From NCBI RefSeq assembly GCF_001514235.1, contig NZ_KQ948935.1, positions 124,001 to 188,000 on the forward strand: a stretch of 64,000 nt of DNA. The letters run 5' to 3'. Under the pieces are notes generated by a model. The model had not been told where the DNA came from. It made no database searches and was given only the letters and a program-made list of their open reading frames with translations. Positions 26,798 through 36,570 of this stretch are shown piece by piece; the first letter of the stretch is position 1, and each line of letters starts with the position of its first letter. Both the position numbers and the translations under genes were made by a program. The stretch comes from Streptomyces caeruleatus (GTDB lineage: Bacteria > Actinomycetota > Actinomycetes > Streptomycetales > Streptomycetaceae).

Positions 26798-28839
26798 TCC
26801 TCACCCCGGTAGCGGAACAGGGGCATGGTGGTCGGGGTCTGCTGGTCGGGCTCCTGGGCCGTCGGGGCGGGGGCCCCAGGGGCGGCCGCGGCGGGTGCGT
26901 AGGGGCCTGTCTCGGTGCTGTCGTAGCCGTCCCGCTGCGGGACGGGGGCCGGGGTCGCGCCGTATCGGCCCGCCGACGGCTCCTGCGCGTGTTCGTCCGG
27001 CCGGGGCGCGGCGGTGCTCGTGGGGTCGGCGGGCTGGCGCTGCGCGTCCGGCAGGGTCTTCAGCGCCACCACCAGTGAGTCCATCGCCGTGGCGAGCTCG
27101 TCGACCCATGCGATCCGGCGCCCGGTGTCCCAGGCCCCGTTCTGCCGTGCCGTGCGCAGCTGCTCCAGGAGTGTGCCGAGGGTGTCCAGGGGCTCGGCGA
27201 GCTCTGCGGGGACGCAGGCGAGGCGAGCGGGGCTGAACGCGGACGCCAGGTCCCGCTCGAAGGTGGGGTGCGGTCGCGTTTGCAGGGTGACGACGGCCCT
27301 GTTCACCGCCATCCGCACCAGCTCGTCGCGGAACAGGGGCCTGCCCAGGGCGCGTCGGGACTCGCCGATGGCGACGCCGGTGGACTCCATCAGCCGCTGC
27401 CCCAGGGCCCGTGCGTCGTGCGTGGCCTGGTGGGCGGAGCCGGCGGACGCGTTCGCGCGGTGCCGCTCGGCGAGGAGGCGCAGCGCCTGGTCCAGCCGTG
27501 GCGGCAGGGTTCCGTCCGGGCGGGGGCGGCGGGTCCGGCCGAGGGAGACGCGGCGGGTCATGCCCGCCCCGAGTCCGGAGAAGTAGCGGGCCAGCACGTC
27601 GAACCCGCCGATCGCCGCATCGTCGCCGCCGCCGACCCTGACGAGCTGTTGCAGCAGTTCGTGGTTGGGTTCGAAGACCTCTCCGCCCCGGTTTCCCGCG
27701 GCGATCCAGCGCCGGTACATCGCCATGGTGCTGACGCCCACCGCGTGCAGCCGCACCTTCGTGTTGACGTGGAGGTACTCCATGAGGCTCACGGGCTCCC
27801 GGTCGGCGTACACCACCTCGCCGACTCCGTCGTTGCCGCGCCGCGACCAGTGGGCGCCGTCGCTGACCAGCACGATGAGCCGCTCGTTGCCCGGTTTTCC
27901 GTGCAGGTACAGGAGGTTGGCCGCCTCGTGGAGGGCGTTGCCGATGTCCGTGCCGGCGTCCTCGGGCCGCAGGACCGCCACGGCGTTGCGGAACTCCTCC
28001 ACGGCGGGTCCGGTGGAGCCGGCGTCGAGTTCGGCCATGCCCCCGTCACGGGGGAAGACGTGCTCGGTGACGTGGGTGAACTTCAGCATCGCCAGCCGTG
28101 AGACGCGTCCGCTGATCCGCAGCCGCATCTCCAGCAGGTCGTTCAGCGCGCTGCGCAGTACGTCCATGCGCGGACGGCCACGGGCCGAGTAGCCTCCGTA
28201 GGCGCTGCCCTCGCTGTACTCCGGGATGTCGGGAACGCTCATCGACCCGGAGCAGTCCGCGAGGATGACGATGTCGACGCCGTTGCGGGCGCTGGAGACG
28301 AACAGTTCGACGTCGGTGCGCTCGCCGATCTCGACGAGGACGCCGCGCCGGCCGCCCGCCTCCAGGGCCCGTACCCGGAAGGAGGCGGAGCCCGGGACGT
28401 CGATCCAGAGTTCGGCGTCCTCCTGCGACGGGATCCACAGCAGGGTTCCCGGCAGGCCCGCTTCGCCGATCTCGCGGGCCAGGACGTCGAACGGTGCCTC
28501 CACGGAGGATTCCAGCGTCAGCGACTTCACCGGCTCGACGGGTACGGCGTCCAGCCGCCAGTCCCGGACCTCGGTGCCCTCGTCGAACCCGAGCCTCGCG
28601 GCCAGGTCCTCGTTGACCGCGACGACACCGTCGGGCACGGCGGCGAGCGGAACGAGCCGTACGGCGGCGGAGACCGGGTCGACGGCGGAGTTGAGCGTGA
28701 GCAGGGCGGGCAGACCGTCCTGCCCCGTGTGCACCGGCAGGGTGTCCGCCGGGACGCCGATCCGCTGTCCGGTCAGGGGCCCCTCGGCGGGCACGAGGTG
28801 GAGCCGGTGGCGGTCGGCGCCGGGCATCGGCACACTCAT
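26794..28839 (-). CDS. vWA-domain protein with Cdc48-N-like N-terminus
   Basis: 681 residues from ATG 28839, with GGAGGA upstream and a 4-base overlap with the upstream gene; the frame is open further 5' but lies in that gene. Residues 60-110 (VVAVNEDLAARLGFDEGTEV, VEPVKSLTLE) resemble the double-psi-barrel of Cdc48/p97 N-domains (tentative). The vWA domain has a complete MIDAS: D195-x-S197-x-S199 in ILADCSGSM, T297 in DAGTDIG, D327 in LVSDGAH. It should bind metal and a protein ligand. A helical region (460-600) and a Pro/Gln-rich tail follow. Likely the scaffold of the operon's complex. Confidence 0.82.
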   Translation of the reverse strand: MSVPMPGADRHRLHLVPAEGPLTGQRIGVPADTLPVHTGQDGLPALLTLNSAVDPVSAAVRLVPLAAVPDGVVAVNEDLAARLGFDEGTEVRDWRLDAVPVEPVKSLTLESSVEAPFDVLAREIGEAGLPGTLLWIPSQEDAELWIDVPGSASFRVRALEAGGRRGVLVEIGERTDVELFVSSARNGVDIVILADCSGSMSVPDIPEYSEGSAYGGYSARGRPRMDVLRSALNDLLEMRLRISGRVSRLAMLKFTHVTEHVFPRDGGMAELDAGSTGPAVEEFRNAVAVLRPEDAGTDIGNALHEAANLLYLHGKPGNERLIVLVSDGAHWSRRGNDGVGEVVYADREPVSLMEYLHVNTKVRLHAVGVSTMAMYRRWIAAGNRGGEVFEPNHELLQQLVRVGGGDDAAIGGFDVLARYFSGLGAGMTRRVSLGRTRRPRPDGTLPPRLDQALRLLAERHRANASAGSAHQATHDARALGQRLMESTGVAIGESRRALGRPLFRDELVRMAVNRAVVTLQTRPHPTFERDLASAFSPARLACVPAELAEPLDTLGTLLEQLRTARQNGAWDTGRRIAWVDELATAMDSLVVALKTLPDAQRQPADPTSTAAPRPDEHAQEPSAGRYGATPAPVPQRDGYDSTETGPYAPAAAAPGAPAPTAQEPDQQTPTTMPLFRYRGEE

Positions 28840-30128
28840 CGTGACGTCCTCCTGCGGCCGTGCAGGTCGACCTTGAGGCCGAGGCGTGCGGTGTAGTCCT
28901 TGATGCGGGAACCCTGCGGTCCGATGAACTTGCCGATCAGATGCTCGGGCACCCGGACCCACAGACCGCCGCCGAACTCCGGTGGACGTGGGGGTTTGTA
29001 CTCGGCGAGGGTCAGCCCGGCCGCGAGCTCGGCTCCGAAGCGGTGGTCGAGTTCCCGTACGAGCGCCCGGAGCCGTTCGACGAGCACCTCGCCCTGCTGG
29101 GCGGTGCCCATCAGGTCCTCCAGCTGGCGGTCCCAGTCGGGTGCGGCCCGCTCCACGGCGCGCAGCGCGGGCGACGGCGGCATGGCGCTCAGCCGGGTGT
29201 GCAGCGAGGAGAGGCGGGCTCGGATCGAGCGGTAGTCAACGGCGAGTTCGACGTGTCTGGCGGTGCGCAGGTTGTGCCCGAAGGCGGCGAGGGACGGCAT
29301 GCGCTGCCCGCGGCGGCGGCCGGCGGTTCCGCAGATCTGCCAGAGGATCTCGTCGGCGGTCAGGGAGTGCACCTGGTGGTGCTGCCGGCACAGGCCGATG
29401 CCGACGCGTTCGTACCCGAAGACCTGCCAGCGGTGGGCGTGCCGGGTGCAGGCCGAGCGGCCGCAGCTGTGCCCGGCGGGGTCGAGCCAGTCGCACCGCG
29501 CCGTGCCCACCGCCTGGCAGCCGGGTCGCTCGCAGACGGGGAAGGCGTGGTCGTAGCAGTCCGGGCAGTAGTCGGTGTCGGGGTCCTGCGGGTGCCGGCG
29601 GCGGTGTTCCGCGCACCAGGCCACCGTGGCCCGGCAGTCCCGGCCGGAACACCAGAACACGGCGGTCCGGGCGCAGCCGCGGCACGAGGGCCGGTGGTCG
29701 GCGCAGGACGGCAGCAGCGCCCCGTCGAGGACCACCGCGTGGTCGACGCAGATACGGTCGGGGCGGCCCGCGTCGGCACAGCCGCGGCAGCGGAACGAGC
29801 CGTACCCGGAGCGGTTGCCGCGCTCGCACACGGCGCACCGGTAGACCAGGGCCGAGCGCTGCCGTACGGCCGCGATGGCGAAGTGCGTGTCCGCGTTCGC
29901 CCGTTCCAGCCGCGCGTCGACGCGCATGATCTCCACCGTGATACGTCCGCTCTCGGACTCCCACACGTGCGTGCTGCCGGCCGCGAGCGGCTTGGCGTGC
30001 AGCGCGGGCTCCAGCTGCTGCCAGAGCCCAACGAGCGCCTCCTGGCCGTCCGTGGGGGTGGGCCAGTGACGCAGGTCGAGTACGACGTCCACCTGGCTGT
30101 CGGGAGCGGCGGTCGGTGCTGTGGTCAC
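28836..30128 (-). CDS. Cys/His-rich zinc-finger protein with C-terminal KH domain
   Basis: 430 residues from GTG 30128. Residues about 98-250 contain some 20 Cys and many His in CxxC/CxxxC/CxxH clusters (RCAVCERG, RCRGCADAG, CRGCARTAVFWC, DYCPDCYDHAF), so several zinc sites of ribbon or treble-clef type. Residues 388-424 match a KH domain: LWVRVPEHLIGKFIGPQGSR with the GxxG loop GPQG (403-406), the signature for single-stranded RNA/DNA binding. The middle is helical. It overlaps both neighbours by 4 bases. Likely a nucleic-acid-binding member of the complex; the combination is unfamiliar to me. Confidence 0.72.
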   Translation of the reverse strand: MTTAPTAAPDSQVDVVLDLRHWPTPTDGQEALVGLWQQLEPALHAKPLAAGSTHVWESESGRITVEIMRVDARLERANADTHFAIAAVRQRSALVYRCAVCERGNRSGYGSFRCRGCADAGRPDRICVDHAVVLDGALLPSCADHRPSCRGCARTAVFWCSGRDCRATVAWCAEHRRRHPQDPDTDYCPDCYDHAFPVCERPGCQAVGTARCDWLDPAGHSCGRSACTRHAHRWQVFGYERVGIGLCRQHHQVHSLTADEILWQICGTAGRRRGQRMPSLAAFGHNLRTARHVELAVDYRSIRARLSSLHTRLSAMPPSPALRAVERAAPDWDRQLEDLMGTAQQGEVLVERLRALVRELDHRFGAELAAGLTLAEYKPPRPPEFGGGLWVRVPEHLIGKFIGPQGSRIKDYTARLGLKVDLHGRRRTSR

Positions 30129-31645
30129 GTATCACTCATTCCGCTGCGGGGCGTGCCGGGTTCCTGTCCGGCCGGGCCGCCGGGTTCACGGCCGCGCCGG
30201 CTGTCGCGGGCGGTGGCGCCGCCGTCGCCGGAGCCGCCGCGGGTGCGCTGCCCGCCCTTGCGGTCGCGTCCGCGGTCCTGGTCGCCCCGGTTGCGACGGG
30301 GGTTTCCCCGCTGGTCCTGCCCGGTTCGGTCCGGCCGGCCCGAGCGCCTGCCGTGATTGCCGGAGGCGGTGGCGCGGTCGGATCCGCCGCGGGGCGGCTT
30401 CTCTCCGCGTTTCTCACCGCCCTTGCGGCGGTTTCCGCCGGAGCCGGAGCGCCGGGTGTCCTCGGCCCGTGCCAGACGGCGGGTCCAGGAGCCGAGCAGC
30501 AGCTCGACCCGGCCGGGAGCCTCCCGGCGGAGGGACTCCAGCAGCAGGCCTCCCGGGCGGGGGTGGAAGAGCAACAGCTCGGCCTGCGCGGCGAGTTCGT
30601 GCGGGCCACGGCGGGCGGCCGCGGTCAGCACGTCCTGGCTGCGGGTCGGCGGGAGCCCGGTGTCGGGGCCCTCGACGGGCACCAGCAGCGGGACGAGTTC
30701 CTCGGGGGCCGCCTCCAACCGGCCGAGCGGGAGCAGCAGTTCGTCCAGGAGCCGTCGGACGCTCTCCCGGGCCGGGACGGTGTCCGCCGCTCTGGCGGCG
30801 CGGTCGCCCTCGGGCAGGAACCGGGCGCGCAGGCCCTGGGTGACGGCACGGGCCCGGTTCTTCTCCAGGACCGCCTGCGGGATGTTGCCCTCACGGTTTC
30901 CCGCGCGCACCTTGCGGCGTGCGTACAGGGCGAGGGCCGCCAGCAGCAGCGCCTGGGCGCGCAGGTCGGTCACGGACAGCTGTGCGTCGATGCACCGCAC
31001 GAGGACCGCCGCGGGCCTGTCGTCGGTCTCGGGCACGGGGGCGACGTCCATGCGCGTCAGGTCGGCGATTCCGTCGCGGCGCCGGATGTCGGCTCGTACG
31101 TGTTCCAGGTGCCGGGGGTCGGCCGAGGCGAGGTAGCGCGTGGTGAGGTGCTCACGGGAGTCGGTGAGCCAGCGGGACCCCACCCGGTCCGGCTGCGGCC
31201 CGACCGTGCCACGGCCGCAGAGGGCGATGAGCGCGGGGCTGTACCGGCGCAGGAGATTGACCAGCACTTCCTGCTCCGCCGCGTCGGTGACGTACAGGGT
31301 GTGCGTGTCCCCCGCGGCGGGTGGCGAGGAGGGGCCGAGCGAGACACCGGGTGCGTGCAGGACTCCGCCGAGCCGCTGGGCGGCATCGGCGAGCGCCCGT
31401 AACCGGGCCAGCAGATACCCGAAGGCCTCGTCCCGCGCGGCGGGGCTGCCGAGCCAGAGGCCCTCCTGGGTCACCCTTATGAGCCCCGGGTGACGGGGAT
31501 CCGCCTCCGTGTGCGCCGTGAGTCCCGGCGGCGCCGCCGGTGGCCATGCGGAGGCCACCACCGCCTCGGCATCCGCACCCGTCACGGCCAACGTCTTGGT
31601 GAACGACTGGCGGGCCGCCCCCACCACAGTCAGGCTTACCAGCAC
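30125..31645 (-). CDS. Amidoligase-like protein with RG-rich tail
   Basis: 506 residues from GTG 31645; first gene of the operon. The N-terminal two thirds (about 1-280) resemble COOH-NH2 ligase/glutamate-cysteine-ligase-like proteins: GGVLHAPGVSLG near 95, EQEVLVNLLRRYSPALIAL (125-142), YLASADPRHLEHVR (171-184) and VLVRCIDAQLSV (215-225). This family forms amide bonds using ATP; the fold assignment is tentative. Residues about 406-500 are a disordered Arg/Gly/Asp tail with RGG-like pieces (RRNRGDQDRGRDRKGG), suited to RNA binding. TAGTGT, a -10-like hexamer, lies close to the GTG. The stop overlaps the zinc-finger gene. Confidence 0.6.
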   Translation of the reverse strand: MLVSLTVVGAARQSFTKTLAVTGADAEAVVASAWPPAAPPGLTAHTEADPRHPGLIRVTQEGLWLGSPAARDEAFGYLLARLRALADAAQRLGGVLHAPGVSLGPSSPPAAGDTHTLYVTDAAEQEVLVNLLRRYSPALIALCGRGTVGPQPDRVGSRWLTDSREHLTTRYLASADPRHLEHVRADIRRRDGIADLTRMDVAPVPETDDRPAAVLVRCIDAQLSVTDLRAQALLLAALALYARRKVRAGNREGNIPQAVLEKNRARAVTQGLRARFLPEGDRAARAADTVPARESVRRLLDELLLPLGRLEAAPEELVPLLVPVEGPDTGLPPTRSQDVLTAAARRGPHELAAQAELLLFHPRPGGLLLESLRREAPGRVELLLGSWTRRLARAEDTRRSGSGGNRRKGGEKRGEKPPRGGSDRATASGNHGRRSGRPDRTGQDQRGNPRRNRGDQDRGRDRKGGQRTRGGSGDGGATARDSRRGREPGGPAGQEPGTPRSGMSDT

Positions 31646-31898
31646 CTTGTCACACTATCCGAGTCCGGTGAGCCGTGAGGAGTACTCACACGTCAAACCC
31701 GTCTGAAGTGACAGAAGTTGAGGATGTGTCAGTCGGCCAGTGCGGTGGCGGCGGCGACGGATGCCGGGATGCCGGGATGCCGGGGACGACGGAAAGGCCT
31801 CGCTCCCCGGGCGCAAGCCTCCGTGGATCCCGTCCGCGGCCCCTGACTTCGGACCGGGTTCCCTGCGGCACCTGAGTGTTGCCTGTCACCATGACCGG
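31646..31898. promoter_or_regulatory. Divergent promoter region between the vWA operon and the NACHT gene
   Basis: About 250 bases between the two divergent start codons. TTGACG (near 31693 on the minus strand) and TAGTGT just before GTG 31645 are promoter-like, but their spacing is too long to pair. No clear dyad was found. A shared regulator is possible from position only. Confidence 0.35.
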
Positions 31899-34366
31899 AT
31901 GGGGAGACAGGGGTGGGGTGGTGCCCTGTTCGTGGCGGGCGCTGTCGGCCTGGGGCTGGTCGTGTTGGTGCTCGGTGTGGCTGTGCGGGCCGATGGGCTC
32001 GGGGCCGCGGCGGAGTTGTCCGGTGTGCTGTCGGTGCTGCTCGCGGTCGTTCCGCTGGCCGTGACGCTGGTCGTGTGGCGCCGGAGTACGTCCGGGGCCG
32101 GCGCCCCGGCGTCGGTCGAGACCGTGGCGCAGGCCAAGCGCGAACTGGCCGCCGCGGTGCGGGAACGCTGGAGCGACGAGGCCCGCCGACGGGACCAGGA
32201 CGGGCAGTATCCGATGCCCGTGGTCTGGCGGCTGACGCGTCGGGACGGCAGCCGCGACCAGGTGTTCTGGGCCGGTGCGTCGACCTATGACGACGCCGGT
32301 GGCCGGGCTTCCGAACTCGCCGAGACGTTCCTGGGGTTGCCCGGACGGCGACTGGTCGTCACCGGGGATGCGGGCGTGGGGAAGACCACGCTGTGCATGC
32401 AACTCGTCCTGAGCCTGTTGCAACACGAGGCCGCCGACACAGACTCCGGACCGGCGCCTGTGCCGATGCCGGTACCGGTCCCCGTCTCCGCCTCCAGTTG
32501 GAGACCCGCTCACCTTGCCGACTTCACCGCGTGGATAGCGGAGGAAGTGGCGCGCAGCTACCCCCAAATCGCCGCCCTGGGCCCGGACGTGCCTCGTCGG
32601 CTGGTGGCCGGAGGCCATGTGCTGCCGGTGCTGGACGGCCTGGACGAACTGCCTGACGCGGCCCGCGCCAAGGTCGTACGGACCCTGGGCACGCTCCTCA
32701 CCACCCGGCAACCGCTGATCCTGACCTGCCGTACCGACGAGTTCGAGCAGGCCGTCCGGGAGGACGGCAGCGTGCTGGCGACGGCCACGGTCATCGCACC
32801 GGAGCCGCTCACCGCCGAGGCCGCCGCCACCCATCTGCGCAGACACCTCGCCACACCCCTCTCCCCGGAGTGGGAGGACCTGCTCGGCGGGCTGGAGGCT
32901 CCGGGGCCGCGGACGCGTCCGCTCGCGGTCGTCGCCGAGGCGGTCACGACACCGTTGGACCTCGGTCTGCTGCGCGCGACCTACGCCGTGGGCAACAAGT
33001 CTCCCGGGGAACTCCTACGTCCCGACCGCTTCGCCACCCCGGCCGCGCTGCGGGGCCATCTGCTGGACCGCCTCATTCCCGCCCTCCTGGAACAGAACCC
33101 GCCCCTGCCCCGGGATCCCGGTCAGCTGCGGCCGCGGCACGACCACTCCCCCGACGCGGTCCGCCGCCGACTGGAGTTCCTCGCCTGGTGCCTGGCCCAC
33201 CCGTCGGGCCCCGCCGATCCGCCGGGGCCGAGGAGCAGCCGTGACCTGCGGTGGTGGGAACTGGCCGCGCTCACGGTGCCGCGTCGGCTGCTGCCGGTCG
33301 TGCAGTTGATCACGTGGGTGGCGCTGTTGGCGGCCGCGGGCGCGGTGGGCGGCGCGCTCACCCACGGCACCGGCGAGAGCAGCGCCGCCTCGATGGCGGC
33401 GGGCGGCGGTGCCTTCGGCGCGGCCCTCGGGCTGCTCAGCCTCTTCTTCGCGAACAACGCCCTGAGCTCGGAGCCCCGTTACATCCGCTCGGTCCCCACG
33501 ATTCGGCATGCCCGGTTCCGCCGTCGGGTGTTCGGCGGTGCCTCCTCGGCTGCCTCGGAGGCGGCCTCTACGGGCTCTTGGTCTCGGGCGTCGGCGCCGG
33601 CTGGGCACGCGTCGGGAAGGTGCCGGCCTCGTGGTCGGCCTCCGTCATGTCGAACCTCGTGTACGGGCTGACCGTGGGAGCGTGCTTCGGAGCGGGGATC
33701 GGCTTCCTGCTCTGGGCGGACGTCGCGCTGGGCGAGAGCCGTTCCGGCACACCCGCGGGCTCGCTGCGGGCCGACCGCGACTCCGGGCTGCTCCGGCTGG
33801 CGGGCGGTGTGTGCGTGGTGGGTCTGCTGTTCGGCATGGCGATCTGGCAGACCGCGTGGGACGACGACCTGGTCGTGGGGGCCCTGCTCTGGGTGGCCGT
33901 CACCCTGTGCCTGGGCATGTTCAGCGGGCGGCGCGCCTGGCTGGCGTACACGGTGATGGTGGTCTACACGGCCTGCCACCGGGACCTCCCGCTGCGCCTG
34001 ATGAGGTTCCTCGACGACGCGCACCGGCTGGGGCTCCTGCGTGCGGTCGGTCCCAGCTACCAGTTCCGGCACGCCGAGTTCCAGGACCACCTGACGGCCC
34101 GGCGCCCGGTCCCCGAGCCCACGGGCACGCCCCGTCCCGACGACACAGGGCTGAACTGGTGGCAGCGTAACTGGCCGTTCGTGGTCGGAGGCCTGGTAGG
34201 TCTGACGTTCGCCGCGCTCTGGGACTCCCCCGTCGGACCGGGCCCCCGTCTCACCGGCTGGCGGGACGACTTCTTCTACTTCCTCACCGGCGCCGCCCTC
34301 ACCGCGCTCATGGCCCTCGCCATGAAATGGCGTGACCGTCGTCGCAGCCGTGCCCGGCGGCCCTGA
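31899..34366 (+). pseudogene. NACHT-type NTPase with a single frameshift
   Basis: From ATG 31899: two hydrophobic segments, then an NTPase with Walker A TGDAGVGKTTL and Walker B LPVLDGLDELP, the NACHT pattern of STAND ATPases used in signalling and defence. The frame continues to about 33540 and then breaks. Homologous-looking sequence resumes in the -1 frame (LLGCLGGGLYGLLVSGVGAG) with more membrane segments and a C-terminal block (RLGLLRAVGPSYQFRHAEFQ) to the stop at 34366. The total is 2468 bases, fitting one lost base near 33534-33545. True mutation, sequencing error or programmed shift cannot be told apart here. Confidence 0.75.
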
Positions 34367-34386
34367 AACGGCAGCCGCGACGCATG

Positions 34387-35013
34387 TCACGCGTCCCCGT
34401 ACGCCTCTCCCCCGAGCTCGAACCCCGCCGCACCCGCCGTCACGTCCGCGAGCCACGCCCGGAACGCCGCCACGTCGGCGTCCGGCAGGCCGATCTCGAT
34501 GGTGACCGCCTCCCCGTACCGCACGTCCCGCACCTCGCGCCCGGTGGAGCGCAGGTCGTTCTCCACCTTGCCGGCGCGCTGGTGGTCGACGGTCACCGTG
34601 GCCAGGCGGAAGCGTCGGCGGGTGCGGGTGCCGAGGGTGTCCAGCGCCTCGCCGACCGCGCCGCCGTAGGCCCGGATGAGCCCGCCGGCGCCCAGCTTGA
34701 CGCCGCCGTAGTAGCGGGTGACGACGGCGACGACGTAGCGCATGTCGCGGCGCAGCAGCATCTGGAGCATGGGGACGCCTGCCGTGCCGCCCGGTTCGCC
34801 GTCGTCGCTCGCCTTCTGGACGGCGGCGTCGGCGCCGATGACGTAGGCCCAGCAGTTGTGGGTGGCGTCCGCGTGCTCCTTGCGGACGGCGGCGAGGAAG
34901 TCCTGGGCCTGCTGTTCGGTGGCCGCCGGGGCGAGCGCGCAGATGAAGCGGGAGCGGTTGACCTCGGTCTCGTGCACGCCCGCGTGGGCGACTGTGCGGT
35001 ACTCGTCCTGCAT
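34387..35013 (-). CDS. yigZ: YigZ/IMPACT-family protein
   Basis: 208 residues. The UPF0029 (IMPACT) signature RYYGGVKLGAGGLIRAYGG is at about 110-128, after FICALAPAATEQQAQDFLAA and ASDDGEPGGTAGVPML. The C-terminal DUF1949-like ferredoxin fold completes the protein. Relatives bind ribosomes or Gcn1-type partners; the bacterial role is unclear. It converges with the NACHT gene, only 20 bases apart. Confidence 0.9.
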   Translation of the reverse strand: MQDEYRTVAHAGVHETEVNRSRFICALAPAATEQQAQDFLAAVRKEHADATHNCWAYVIGADAAVQKASDDGEPGGTAGVPMLQMLLRRDMRYVVAVVTRYYGGVKLGAGGLIRAYGGAVGEALDTLGTRTRRRFRLATVTVDHQRAGKVENDLRSTGREVRDVRYGEAVTIEIGLPDADVAAFRAWLADVTAGAAGFELGGEAYGDA

Positions 35014-35098
35014 CGGGCCAGCCTATGCCGACGCGCCGGGGACGCCGGTCCCGGGACCGGGCCCGGGCCCGGGGTTCGACGCCCCGCTCTCACTCGTC

Positions 35099-35641
35099 TC
35101 ACCGTTTGCCGCCCCGCGCCACCATCACGCCCGTCAGCAGCGCCGTGCCGGGCGCGAGCGCCTGCCAGGAGGTGCCGTGCCAGGCCAGTACGGCCATCGC
35201 CGAGGTCGGGAACTTCGTACGGACCTCGTCCAGCGCGTCGTCGAGGCCGTCGCCGGCGAGTTCGAGCACGAGTTCCTCCAGACCGGGGTTGTGCCCGACG
35301 AGGAGCAGCGTCCGGACCGCGGCGGGCACCTCGTGCACGACCGCCAGCAGCTCGGGCACATCGGCCGCGTAGAGCCGGGGCTCAAGGCGTACGGGCGGCG
35401 GTGTGCCCCACTGGGCGGCGGCCAGTTCCCAGGTCTCACGCGCGCGTACGGCCGTGGAGCACAGGGCGAGGTCCGGCAGGCAGTCGTTCTCGGCGAGCAG
35501 CCGGCCCGCGACCGGGGCGTCCCGGTGGCCGCGCGGGCCGAGCGGCCGCTGGTGGTCGGCGACGCCGTCCGGCCAGGCGGACTTGGCGTGCCGCAGGACG
35601 ACCAGGCGGCGCAGCGGGCCGGCACCCATGCGCCCGGTCAT
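35099..35641 (-). CDS. sixA: SixA-type phosphohistidine phosphatase
   Basis: 180 residues. Histidine-phosphatase superfamily: the catalytic His motif LVVLRHAKSAWPDG (RHxK variant of RHG) near residue 17, LCSTAVRARETWE, and the second His in LLVGHNPGLEELV. SixA removes phosphate from phosphohistidine proteins. ATG 35641 overlaps the stop of the upstream CysRS-like gene (ATGA), so the two are translated together. Confidence 0.88.
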   Translation of the reverse strand: MTGRMGAGPLRRLVVLRHAKSAWPDGVADHQRPLGPRGHRDAPVAGRLLAENDCLPDLALCSTAVRARETWELAAAQWGTPPPVRLEPRLYAADVPELLAVVHEVPAAVRTLLLVGHNPGLEELVLELAGDGLDDALDEVRTKFPTSAMAVLAWHGTSWQALAPGTALLTGVMVARGGKR

Positions 35642-36378
35642 GCCGGGTTTCCCAGGTCGCGGGCGAGGTCGAGGCCGAGCAGCCGGTCGGCGTAGGCGTA
35701 CGTCTCGAAGCGGGCGCCGTCCGGCAGGTCGGGCGCGCTCTCCACGCGGCGCAGCACGCCGAGGACCGCGGGTACGTCGAGGTCGTCCTCCCAGGCGGTA
35801 CGGAGTTCCGCCCGCACCTCGTCGGGGACGGGCCGGGACGGCTGCTGCGCCCAGCGGGCGACGGCGCGGCGCCAGCGGGCGAGGGTGTCGTGGGCCTCGG
35901 CGAGCGCGGCCGCGTCGAGCCGTACGGGCACCTCGCCGCGCCCGGAGAGCAGTGCGAGGCGCAGGGCGGCGGGGTCGGCCTCCTCCGGGGGCGCCTCCGA
36001 GTGGACGGGCGCGACGGCGACCCGTACGCCGTCGGGTTCCGCGCCGCCCTCGCGCACGACGTGGAGGACCTGTGCCTCGCCGAGCCCCGACGCGGCCTCC
36101 CGGCCCTCCTCGAAGGGCCGGATGCCCAGCGCGGCGGCGCCGGCCCGGAGCTCCGCCCGCTGCCGCTCCTCGTCGAGGAGCGCCCAGACCGGCGTACCGC
36201 CGAGCTCCAGCGCGCGGACCAGGAGGTCGGCGACGAGCAGCACCCGCAGGGCGGTGACGTCGAAGCCCTCGGTATGCGCCTCGATACGGGTCAGGCCCCG
36301 GCGGGCGGGCGCGGCGTCGACGGGTTCGCCGGTTCGGGCGTCGATGATGCGCAGCACGGAGCGAGCGTAGGCGGACAT
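35638..36378 (-). CDS. Cysteinyl-tRNA-synthetase-like protein of unknown function
   Basis: 246 residues from ATG 36378 (GGAAG six bases upstream). The N-terminus LRIIDARTGEPV, RRGLTRIEAHTEGFDVTALR, VLLVADLLVRALELGGTPVW recalls the start of class I cysteinyl-tRNA synthetase: an HxxH-like region followed by a D-L-L-x-R-x-L helix. HIGH and KMSKS are absent and the anticodon domain is missing. Probably a catalytically repurposed or inactive relative. Coupled to sixA. Resemblance judged by eye. Confidence 0.55.
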   Translation of the reverse strand: MSAYARSVLRIIDARTGEPVDAAPARRGLTRIEAHTEGFDVTALRVLLVADLLVRALELGGTPVWALLDEERQRAELRAGAAALGIRPFEEGREAASGLGEAQVLHVVREGGAEPDGVRVAVAPVHSEAPPEEADPAALRLALLSGRGEVPVRLDAAALAEAHDTLARWRRAVARWAQQPSRPVPDEVRAELRTAWEDDLDVPAVLGVLRRVESAPDLPDGARFETYAYADRLLGLDLARDLGNPA

Positions 36379-36570
36379 GCGGGCTTCCGCAGCCATCCGG
36401 CCCGCATTCCGGTCAGCGTGGCGGGAGCCGGGGCCGCCGGGAGTCCGCCGCTCGACCGTGGCCGTGCCCGTTCCGGGGACCGTGCGGGAATCCTCGGGGG
36501 GCGTCGGCCGTTGTGGCTCATGAGGGCGGCTGGACGGCAGCTGTCCGGGGCGAGCACTGGGAGGCCGAGG

